Origin: Clostridia bacterium
Lineage (GTDB): Bacteria; Bacillota_A; Clostridia; Oscillospirales; QAKW01
Length of the DNA stretch: 10,421 nucleotides
Assembly (NCBI GenBank): GCA_017396865.1
Contig: JAFQKO010000207.1
Location: 1-10,421, forward strand
Reading direction: 5' to 3'
In this document: piece by piece, positions 1-7,226 of the stretch
Layout of the letters: every line of letters begins with the position of its first letter
Numbering within the stretch: the first letter of the stretch is position 1
Notes under the pieces: generated by a model
Database searches by the model: none
What the model was told of the DNA's origin: nothing
The model's input: only the letters and a program-made list of their open reading frames with translations
Program-made: the position numbers and the translations under genes

Positions 1-21
1 GGCATATGAAGGAACGGATAT

Positions 22-92
22 TATATCATGCTTGCGTAGCAAGTATATCATACGGCAAAGCCGTATAACATATCGCGCAAGCGATATATCAT
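22..92. repeat. Array of TATATCAT boxes separated by short variable palindromes
   Basis: TATATCAT occurs at 22-29, 44-51 and 85-92, with a variant TATAACAT at 64-71, so the boxes recur every 20-22 bp. Each interval holds a different small palindrome: CTTGC-gta-GCAAG (31-43), ATACGGC-aaa-GCCGTAT (50-66) and ATATCGC-gcaa-GCGATAT (70-87). The last has a GNRA-type GCAA loop. The stem sequences differ while pairing is kept, which looks like compensatory change around a conserved flank. No protein is encoded here. It resembles a REP- or MITE-like intergenic repeat, but the family is not identified from sequence alone. The array may continue left of the window. Confidence 0.6.
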
Positions 93-96
93 TTCA

Positions 97-181
97 AATC
101 GTTAAAACACAGATAATCGTTAAATTACAACCATAATCGTTGATTTAGTGGGTAATCGTTAAATCACAGCCAGTAATCGTT
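97..181 (+). repeat. Five iteron-like AATCGTT direct repeats
   Basis: The heptamer AATCGTT is found at 97-103, 115-121, 135-141, 154-160 and 175-181, with start-to-start spacings of 18, 20, 19 and 21 bp, about two helical turns. Bases after the heptamer are partly shared (TTAAAwyACA or TTGA), so the real unit is close to 20 bp. The last copy overlaps the -35 box of the promoter for the gene at 228. Operator or regulator-binding sites on one face of the helix, or iterons left by a mobile element, are both possible. The regulator is unknown. Confidence 0.6.
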
Positions 182-207
182 GAAAACAGGGCTTTTTATG
201 CTATAAT
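180..207 (+). promoter_or_regulatory. Promoter of the DUF4304-like gene
   Basis: The -35 TTGAAA (180-185) is separated by 16 bp from a perfect -10 TATAAT (202-207). A TGC immediately upstream makes the -10 extended. The final AATCGTT repeat ends inside the -35 box, so a protein bound to the repeats would affect this promoter. Transcription should start near 214, leaving a very short leader. Confidence 0.6.
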
Positions 208-227
208 AGATTTAAGGTGGCGGTATA

Positions 228-470
228 ATGTTCCCTATATTCGGAAAAAACAATCTTTCATCAACCGAATCCGTAGATATCATCGAAAAGATTGTGTATG
301 AATATTTGAAACCGTTAGGCTTTAGAAAACATGGTCGAACTCTCCATCGTTTTGTTGATACCGACATTTTGCAAGTAGTAAATTTCCAAAATGGCTGCCC
401 GACAAACGGTCTTATTATGAACCGTACCGGGCTTGAGTATAGATTTATGGTATCCTTTTTTGCTGAATAA
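228..470 (+). CDS. Short DUF4304-like protein, probably truncated
   Basis: The ORF encodes 80 residues and starts at ATG 228 with AAGGTGG (214-220) at 7 nt spacing. Residues about 13-56, including LKPLGFRKHGRTLHRFV and ILQVVNFQNGCP, resemble the N-terminus of DUF4304 proteins, a family of unknown function. Members are usually well over 100 residues long. Here the similarity stops after about residue 60, and an unrelated-looking tail of roughly 20 residues leads to TAA. This suggests an internal deletion or recombination that fused the family start to foreign sequence. No membrane segment or signal peptide is seen. It lies directly after the repeat arrays, so it may be remnant cargo of a mobile or repeat-flanked segment. 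The family call is from recalled sequence pattern and is moderately sure; function is unknown. Confidence 0.55.
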   Translation: MFPIFGKNNLSSTESVDIIEKIVYEYLKPLGFRKHGRTLHRFVDTDILQVVNFQNGCPTNGLIMNRTGLEYRFMVSFFAE

Positions 471-485
471 AAATATAAAAAAGTG

Positions 486-514
486 TAGATTTTTACAAAA
501 AAATGTGTTATCAT
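486..514 (+). promoter_or_regulatory. Extended -10 promoter of the small membrane protein gene
   Basis: TATCAT (509-514) is preceded by TGT (506-508), giving an extended -10. The -35 position at 17 bp spacing is only TAGATT (486-491), so the extended -10 probably carries recognition. The surroundings are A/T rich, and transcription should begin near 521. Confidence 0.45.
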
Positions 515-532
515 TACTACAATATATTTTTT

Positions 533-538
533 AGGAGG
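533..538 (+). promoter_or_regulatory. Strong Shine-Dalgarno AGGAGG
   Basis: A full AGGAGG sits 8 nt before ATG 547 and decides the start of the small membrane protein. With the promoter and the strong terminator downstream, it suggests high expression. Confidence 0.8.
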
Positions 539-546
539 AAATACAA

Positions 547-789
547 ATGGATTTACTTAAGTTGATTTGGCCTACCGCTTTCATGGTCAAGGAGAAGGAC
601 GTTCAGTCTCTGGTTGTTAATCTGGTTATCTTCATCGTCGTGATGGCTGTAATCGGTATTCTGATCGGTGTTCTGGCAAGTATTCCCGTTCTGGGTATCA
701 TCTTTGGTATCGTTGGTGCTTTGGTTGAGCTTTACGGCTTGGTTGGCATCGTGTTGACCGTTTTGAAGTTTCTTGAGATCATCAAGTAA
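547..789 (+). CDS. Small two-helix membrane protein, function unknown
   Basis: This is an 80-residue protein with a short amphipathic N-terminus containing KLIWPTAF and charged residues K15-E16-K17-D18. Two hydrophobic segments follow, about residues 21-43 and 47-71, separated by an ASIP turn. Both segments are rich in Gly, Val and Ile, with GxxxG-like spacing that favours helix packing. The C-terminus ends in LKFLEIIK. No catalytic motif, cysteine or signal peptidase site is visible. It has its own promoter, an AGGAGG ribosome binding site and a 16-bp hairpin terminator, so it is probably an abundant monocistronic product. A role in the envelope or a small oligomeric membrane complex is possible but only inferred. 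I do not recognise a named family. Confidence 0.8.
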   Translation: MDLLKLIWPTAFMVKEKDVQSLVVNLVIFIVVMAVIGILIGVLASIPVLGIIFGIVGALVELYGLVGIVLTVLKFLEIIK

Positions 790-804
790 TTGAATCTGTA
801 AAAG

Positions 805-843
805 AAGGCCGTTCGCTGCGTAGTCGCGGCGAACGGCCTTTTT
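805..843 (+). terminator. Rho-independent terminator
   Basis: AAGGCCGTTCGC (805-816) pairs perfectly with GCGAACGGCCTT (829-840). The pairing continues inward through T817-G828 and GCG (818-820)/CGC (825-827) to a TAGT loop. The stem ends in a run of five T (839-843). It terminates the small membrane protein transcript and finishes one base before the next start codon at 845. Confidence 0.9.
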
Positions 844-844
844 C

Positions 845-1354
845 ATGAATAAGATGGATATAAAGCTGAAACAATGGAATTTGAAGGATCGGTTTGATTT
901 GATCCGAATATGCAACGAGGTGGATCGGAGCTGGCTGCGCGGCACCATTCCATACCCGTATACCGAAAAGGATGCCGAATGGTATATCGGTATGGCGCGG
1001 GAGCGGGAAGGAAAGGATGCGCTGATTCGCGCAATCGTGGCCGACGGTGAAATTGTCGGTAATATTACGCTGGAGCAAAAGGGCGATATCTTTGTGCCCG
1101 ATGCGGAGCTCGGCTATCTGCTGCTTCCGAACTATGCGGGGCTGGGGATCGCCTCCGAGGCGGTAGCGCAACTATGTGCCTTGGGCTTTTCGCAGCTATC
1201 GATCCGCAGAATTACGGCACAGGTTTGTGCTCCGCACGTTGCCTCCTGCCGTGTTTTGGAAAAGAATGGCTTTACCCTTGAGGGTAGAATGAGGGATGCA
1301 GTATATGTCAATCGGCAGCTTTGCGATCTGCTGATCTACGGTAAATTGAAATGA
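845..1354 (+). CDS. GNAT family N-acetyltransferase (RimJ/RimL type)
   Basis: The 169-residue protein spans a whole GNAT fold. Such enzymes transfer acetyl from acetyl-CoA to an amine; the RimJ/RimL-like branch often modifies protein N-termini or small amines. Visible motifs are the early RICNEVDRSWLRG segment (21-33), the beta4/motif A region AELGYLLLPNYAGLGIASEA (87-106) with an AGLGIA pyrophosphate loop, and the late CRVLEKNGF motif (135-143) typical of the subfamily. The substrate cannot be told. The start could be ATG 845 or ATG 854. Neither has a Shine-Dalgarno, because the upstream terminator hairpin occupies that region. The stop lies 14 nt before the preferred start of the cyclophilin-type gene, suggesting an operon. 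Expression may need read-through of the terminator or an internal promoter. Confidence 0.88.
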   Translation: MNKMDIKLKQWNLKDRFDLIRICNEVDRSWLRGTIPYPYTEKDAEWYIGMAREREGKDALIRAIVADGEIVGNITLEQKGDIFVPDAELGYLLLPNYAGLGIASEAVAQLCALGFSQLSIRRITAQVCAPHVASCRVLEKNGFTLEGRMRDAVYVNRQLCDLLIYGKLK

Positions 1355-1362
1355 GAAGGGAG
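1355..1362 (+). promoter_or_regulatory. Shine-Dalgarno deciding the cyclophilin-fusion start
   Basis: GAAGGGAG lies 6 nt before ATG 1369. It favours that start over the in-frame ATG at 1351, which overlaps the GNAT stop and has no ribosome binding site. Confidence 0.7.
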
Positions 1363-1368
1363 CTTTTT

Positions 1369-2418
1369 ATGATCCAAAAAGCGAAAAAAGGAAATCAAAA
1401 AGCATGCTATGCTCTTTATGAATCACATAAGGCGATGGTCTATTATCTGGCCTTTGGGCTGTTGCAAAATAAGGCTGCGGCGGCCAATGCGACCGTTTGG
1501 GTTTTTCAGGACGTGCGCTCCTTGCTGAACGGAGCAATTGAAACAGAGGCGCAGCTCAAGGATCTGTTGGCGCAGCGTACGGTAAAACATTGCCGTAAAA
1601 AGACTGAGGCGAAAAGCGCCAAGCAGCTTTATCCGAAATTCGATGCCGCCCGTGCATCGGAGCTGATCGATACGTACGATGTAACCAAGGCGGAGGAGGT
1701 CCCCGCCTCGGTCGATCAGGAGGTTCGGTCGGCGATTCGGCTATCCGCGCAGGCGAAGAAGTCTTCTGCAGATCAAAACAGCCTTCGCTTGATTGGTATG
1801 GTAGCGGGGATTGTATTTGTTGTGGCGGTAATTGTAGTCGTGCTCTTCATGTTTTTGGGGCAGGACGAAGAAAAAACAGGCGGTTCGGGCAGTGAAGGTT
1901 CTTCTACTTCTTATTCTGATGATGAAAAGAAAACCTACTATGCTGATATTGAAATTGAAAACTATGGTACAATCTCGCTTGAATTGGATGCCGAAACGGC
2001 ACCCATCACCGTTGAAAACTTTGTAAAGCTGGCTAAGAGCGGTTTTTACGATGGCCTTACCTTCCATCGGATCATGGAGGGCTTTATGATGCAGGGCGGC
2101 GACCCCGAGGGCACCGGATTTGGCGGCTCGGATGAAGAAATTGTAGGCGAGTTTTCTGCGAACGGCCATGAGAACAATATTTCCCATAAGCGCGGGGTTA
2201 TTTCCATGGCCCGTTCCGGCAACAGCTACGATAGCGCCAGCTCGCAGTTCTTTATCGTTCATCAGGATTCCACCTTCCTGGACGGTCAATATGCCGCCTT
2301 CGGTCACGTAACGAGCGGTATGGAGATTGTGGACGCCATTTGTGAGAAATTCGGCCCCGAGGACAGCACGATCCCCGCCTCCGAGCAGCCGGTGATTAAA
2401 TCCATTACGATAAAATAA
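1369..2418 (+). CDS. Membrane-anchored cyclophilin-type peptidyl-prolyl isomerase with sigma-70 region-2-like N-terminus
   Basis: The protein has 349 residues from ATG 1369 (355 from ATG 1351). Residues about 3-53 follow the ECF sigma region-2 pattern: KKGNQKACYALYESH, then MVYYLAFGLLQNKAAA, then WVFQDV. The usual acidic residues are replaced by Ala/Asn, and no region 4 follows. A charged linker leads to one membrane helix (about 141-163), then an acidic Gly/Ser spacer and a complete cyclophilin domain (about 190-347). The isomerase core FHRIMEGFMMQGGD is intact (Arg234, Phe239, Gln242), and SQFFI is present. Phe303 replaces the cyclosporin-contact Trp of cyclophilin A. The positive cytoplasmic side suggests the isomerase faces outside and assists folding of secreted proteins. 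What the sigma-like part does is unknown; loss of transcription function is likely. The isomerase call is secure, the N-terminal homology moderate. Confidence 0.9.
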   Translation: MIQKAKKGNQKACYALYESHKAMVYYLAFGLLQNKAAAANATVWVFQDVRSLLNGAIETEAQLKDLLAQRTVKHCRKKTEAKSAKQLYPKFDAARASELIDTYDVTKAEEVPASVDQEVRSAIRLSAQAKKSSADQNSLRLIGMVAGIVFVVAVIVVVLFMFLGQDEEKTGGSGSEGSSTSYSDDEKKTYYADIEIENYGTISLELDAETAPITVENFVKLAKSGFYDGLTFHRIMEGFMMQGGDPEGTGFGGSDEEIVGEFSANGHENNISHKRGVISMARSGNSYDSASSQFFIVHQDSTFLDGQYAAFGHVTSGMEIVDAICEKFGPEDSTIPASEQPVIKSITIK

Positions 2419-2423
2419 TAAAT

Positions 2424-2457
2424 AAAAAAGAAACCCGCCGCGGCGGGTTTCTTTTTT
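2424..2457. terminator. Bidirectional palindromic terminator
   Basis: AAAAAAGAAACCCGCCG (2424-2440) and CGGCGGGTTTCTTTTTT (2441-2457) form a perfect 17-bp inverted repeat, with a GC-rich core and T runs on either strand. It ends the plus-strand cyclophilin gene and also the converging minus-strand operon, whose last stop codon (2456-2458) it overlaps by two bases. Confidence 0.9.
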
Positions 2458-3397
2458 AGGTTAAAGCCTTAATGAGGTTTTCGGCATAGGCTGCAAATCC
2501 AAGATCGTTGGGATGCTCCGCGTCGGCAAAGTATTCCGGCAGATGGGGAACCAGAGTGTATCCGTCGATCAAATGAAGATTGCGCTTGTTGATCTCATCA
2601 AAGATCGCGTCGCGGCATTGCTGCCAGCTTCCCATTTTGCGTACCTTATCGAGATCGGTGCGGAAGATGGGCGCAATTACGTGGATCTTTGCATTGGGAT
2701 AGGCTTCGATCACCTGATCCAAGAAGGATCCGCAATGGTGGCGGAGGTCATCCAAGGATTTATGATGCCCAAAGTCATTGGTGCCGTAGGCAACGAAAAC
2801 GTCGTCGGGGTCAAAATTCGGGCGGTCGAATACCGTCTCGTGGAAATAGGCACCGCCGATACCGTTGATGACGCAATCGGCGTTGAAATGGCGTGAAACC
2901 AGGTAGGCATAGGAATTAGAATCGTAAACGGTATTCCAGCCTTGGGTGATGGAATCGCCGATAAATAAAAACTTCTTGTCATAAACGTGGGGGTTAACCG
3001 TTGCGCCGTCATCCAGCTCCAAATAGCGAAGAACGCCGCTGTCATCGTGGCTGGGAAAGATAACGGTAACGCGCTTTTCGCCGTCGCCCAGCTCCAGCCC
3101 TGCGACGGTTTGATTTTTCTCGTAGTTAAAATCGAAATGCGCGGCTAAAAGGCCGTCGATCAAAACGTCGAATTTAATGCCCTGTGCCACAGCGAGCAAA
3201 AGGCGGGTCGAATTGGTGTGGAAATCAAAGCGAACACCGCCGGTGCATCGGGCGCGATATCCTAAGGTTGAGTTCAATGCTTCCCAAGCGGCGATCTGCT
3301 TGGGGGTGCATCTGTAAAAATGCAGGCCATCCTCTTGCTCTTCGATCCGCGTTGCACCAAAGGTAATGCTGCGGATGGTTTCGTTAGTCAGCTTCAT
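2456..3397 (-). CDS. SGNH/GDSL hydrolase with N-terminal beta domain
   Basis: This 313-residue enzyme lacks a signal peptide, so it is probably cytoplasmic. Residues about 1-135 form a beta-rich domain like the N-terminal module of SGNH hydrolases related to carbohydrate esterase family 2. The catalytic domain shows block I FIGDSITQG with nucleophile Ser149, a block II Gly in NGIGG (178-182), block III YGTND (Asn207), and block V with Asp292 and His295 in DAEHP. All catalytic positions are present, so it should be an active esterase or deacetylase, perhaps on acylated sugars; the substrate is not visible. The start ATG (3395-3397) has a good AAGGAG upstream and lies inside the end of the 4Fe-4S gene (14-nt overlap), so translation is probably coupled. 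It is the last gene of the minus-strand operon. Confidence 0.9.
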   Translation of the reverse strand: MKLTNETIRSITFGATRIEEQEDGLHFYRCTPKQIAAWEALNSTLGYRARCTGGVRFDFHTNSTRLLLAVAQGIKFDVLIDGLLAAHFDFNYEKNQTVAGLELGDGEKRVTVIFPSHDDSGVLRYLELDDGATVNPHVYDKKFLFIGDSITQGWNTVYDSNSYAYLVSRHFNADCVINGIGGAYFHETVFDRPNFDPDDVFVAYGTNDFGHHKSLDDLRHHCGSFLDQVIEAYPNAKIHVIAPIFRTDLDKVRKMGSWQQCRDAIFDEINKRNLHLIDGYTLVPHLPEYFADAEHPNDLGFAAYAENLIKALT

Positions 3398-4262
3398 GCT
3401 TTTTCTCCTTTTTAAATGGATAGATCAGCGAGATGGCATCGGTGGGGCAGGCCTCTCGGCACTTGCCGCACCGCATACAAACAAGCTGATTGGGTTTATT
3501 CATAACGTCGAGTGCCATCGGGCAGGCACGCTTGCAGCTTCCGCACTCGGTGCAGCTTTTACGGTCAATTTTGAACCGTAAAAGGGCGATGGGATTGAAT
3601 AATCCGTAGATGGCGCCCAAGGGGCAAAGGTAGCGGCAGAAGGGCCGCCAGATGATCAGCGATAAAAAGATCAAAATGAAAAGGATCGCTAATTTCCAAG
3701 CGTATAAAAAGCCGAGTACGCTTTGCAAGGCTCTGTTGGCTAAAACCAAGGGGATCCCCGCTTCCAATGTGCCCGCAGGGCAGATATAGGCGCAGAACCA
3801 AGGCTTTCCGATCCCCGTTGCGTCAATGAAGAAAAGCGGCAGCAGGATAACGAAAAAGATCAAAATGAGATATTTCAGCCCCCGCAGCATTTTCTCACCC
3901 GGCAGCTTTTTGAGCTTTTTGGGGAACGGAATCTTGTGCAGCAGCTCCTGCAGCCATCCAAAGGGACAGAGGAATCCGCAAACAAATCGACCCAACAGCG
4001 AACCGATAATAAATAAAAAACCCGAAACGTAAAGGGAAAGCTTGAATTCTCTGCTCGTTAAGGTCGATTGCAGCGCACCGATGGGGCAAGAGCCCAGCGC
4101 TCCGGGGCAGGAATAGCAGTTGAGACCGGGTACACAGAAGCTTTTAGAGCCGCCCTTGAAAATATTACCGTTGATAAAGCCGGGGATCCAGCCGTTGGTC
4201 AGCAGGGTTGCGGTGGCCTGCACAAGGGTGCGGATCCGCGGCAGCTTAAATCGTTTACCCAA
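3384..4262 (-). CDS. NapH/YccM-like polytopic membrane 4Fe-4S protein
   Basis: The protein has 292 residues. A Cys cluster near the N-terminus (C43, C49, C52, C59 in a CxxxxxCxxCxxxxxxCP pattern) precedes several membrane helices (around 75-97, 129-148 and 188-207). Three CxxxCP motifs sit at helix ends: C95/C99, C157/C161 and C209/C213. Two ferredoxin-type clusters follow at the C-terminus: C237-C240-C243-C247 and C262-C265-C268-C272. This layout matches the NapH/YccM/NosR-like group, which moves electrons across the membrane between iron-sulfur carriers and an outside partner. The best start is TTG 4262, with GGAG upstream inside the preceding gene's CxxC region; it overlaps that gene by 8 nt. 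Between a TlpA thioredoxin plus CXXC peptide and a hydrolase, it probably supplies reductant to extracytoplasmic thiols; this role is inferred. Confidence 0.88.
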   Translation of the reverse strand: MGKRFKLPRIRTLVQATATLLTNGWIPGFINGNIFKGGSKSFCVPGLNCYSCPGALGSCPIGALQSTLTSREFKLSLYVSGFLFIIGSLLGRFVCGFLCPFGWLQELLHKIPFPKKLKKLPGEKMLRGLKYLILIFFVILLPLFFIDATGIGKPWFCAYICPAGTLEAGIPLVLANRALQSVLGFLYAWKLAILFILIFLSLIIWRPFCRYLCPLGAIYGLFNPIALLRFKIDRKSCTECGSCKRACPMALDVMNKPNQLVCMRCGKCREACPTDAISLIYPFKKEKKHEAD

Positions 4263-4401
4263 TGCCGATACACTCCAGGCAGATGATGGTTGCCTTTTTC
4301 AGGATCTCTGCGGCTTCTCCGCGTAAAAGCCCCAGCGTTAAGGCGATAACGCCTATGCCGAGCAGAGAAAGGGCAATCAGGCTTTTGGTGCGCTCCTTCA
4401 T
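4255..4401 (-). CDS. CD1871A-type CXXC mini membrane protein
   Basis: Reading the minus strand from ATG 4401 gives a 48-residue protein. It has a short basic start (MKERTK), one membrane helix (about 7-25), a short amphipathic stretch (RGEAAEILKKAT), and the C-terminal motif CLECIGIG with the CXXC at residues 41-44. This matches the clostridial CD1871A family of CXXC-containing peptides, which are found beside 4Fe-4S membrane proteins. Its ATGA start overlaps the TlpA stop, and its end overlaps the 4Fe-4S start by 8 nt, so three genes are chained with no gaps. The CXXC could be a thiol relay or part of a metal site contributed to the 4Fe-4S protein. Function is unproven. The small size makes it easy to miss by gene callers. 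Confidence 0.85.
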   Translation of the reverse strand: MKERTKSLIALSLLGIGVIALTLGLLRGEAAEILKKATIICLECIGIG

Positions 4402-4955
4402 TCCATCTCCTCCAGCAGGCTGTCGATGATGGATGCCCAGGCGTCTTTCGAGCGGGAGCCGATGTATTCTTCGCCGATCGGTGCCCCGTTTTCATCCAAA
4501 AAATAGGTGGTGGGCACCGAATAGGTGTTTTGCATCAGCTCGATCATGGTTTCGTTGGGCAAAAGGTGGATGTAGTCGGCTTCGGTTTCGTCGATCAAGG
4601 TGCGGATGGTCGGAAGGTCTTGCTCCGAGGTGTAGTCTAAAATCAACCCCACAACCTGAACGCCCTGATCGGCATATTCCCGATTCAGCGCGCCAAGGTC
4701 GGGCATTTCGCCCAGGCAAGGGCCGCAATAGGTCGCCCAGATGTTGAATAGAGTCAATTTGTGTTCTTTGAAAAGACTGTTGTCAACGGTATTGCCGTCA
4801 ACGTCGGTGGTGCTCAGCTTCGGAATTAAGGGGGAAGCTTCGGCGCGCTCACTGTTTTCATGAGCGTCTTCCTTCGGCGCTTGAGGGGCAGGCTCTTCGG
4901 CGCAGCCGCTTAAGGCCAGCATACAGACTAAAAGGATTGCAAGGATTCGTTTCAT
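4398..4955 (-). CDS. TlpA-family thioredoxin-like lipoprotein
   Basis: This 185-residue protein begins with a lipoprotein signal sequence (MKRILAILLVCMLALSGC), where lipobox LSGC gives a lipidated Cys18. An Ala/Glu/Pro-rich linker runs to about residue 42. The thioredoxin fold shows WATYCGPC with the redox pair C77/C80, the following EMP, and the cis-Pro segment VPTT (Pro148). TlpA/ResA-type proteins reduce or exchange disulfides outside the cytoplasm, for example in cytochrome maturation or oxidant repair. No haem-maturation gene is nearby, so the target is unknown. It starts 21 nt after the glutamine synthetase stop with a GGGAG ribosome binding site. Its TGA overlaps the start of the CXXC peptide. 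Its reductant is probably the 4Fe-4S/CXXC pair encoded immediately downstream (inference). Confidence 0.92.
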   Translation of the reverse strand: MKRILAILLVCMLALSGCAEEPAPQAPKEDAHENSERAEASPLIPKLSTTDVDGNTVDNSLFKEHKLTLFNIWATYCGPCLGEMPDLGALNREYADQGVQVVGLILDYTSEQDLPTIRTLIDETEADYIHLLPNETMIELMQNTYSVPTTYFLDENGAPIGEEYIGSRSKDAWASIIDSLLEEME

Positions 4956-4976
4956 AAGATCACTCCCATTGTAGAT

Positions 4977-7076
<2,100 letters not shown>

Positions 7077-7113
7077 AGGCTGGCGTTGCTCCTTTGCTCT
7101 ATTGATATATTGA

Positions 7114-7142
7114 ATTATAAAATGTTGCTATAAAAAAGTCAA
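7114..7142 (-). promoter_or_regulatory. Consensus promoter for the glutamine synthetase operon
   Basis: On the minus strand, -35 TTGACT (7142-7137) is followed by a 17-bp spacer and a perfect -10 TATAAT (7119-7114). Transcription should begin near 7107, giving a leader of about 30 nt. This is the only convincing promoter seen for the operon down to 2456. Confidence 0.8.
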
Positions 7143-7161
7143 CCGTTTTTCGTTCTTTTGG

Positions 7162-7190
7162 TTGCAAACCGATTGGATGAATGGTATAAT
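7162..7190 (+). promoter_or_regulatory. Promoter for the transglutaminase-like gene pair
   Basis: TTGCAA (7162-7167), a 17-bp spacer and TATAAT (7185-7190) with an upstream TGG form a near-consensus extended promoter. Its -35 is back-to-back with the -35 of the glutamine synthetase promoter, 19 bp away. CAACC (7140-7144) and GGTTG (7160-7164) are inverted copies overlapping the two -35 boxes. Confidence 0.75.
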
Positions 7191-7226
7191 TAATTCGATT
7201 AATATAATGCGAAAGGTGTTGTCTCC

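Noticed and set aside
22..181. Regular short repeats at the left edge considered as a CRISPR array
   Set aside because: Repeats are only 7-8 nt, the intervals are about 12-14 nt, the first set contains palindromes within the intervals, and no cas gene is present.
1741..2307. 188-codon minus-strand open frame
   Set aside because: It is antisense to the cyclophilin domain, which has clear family motifs on the plus strand.
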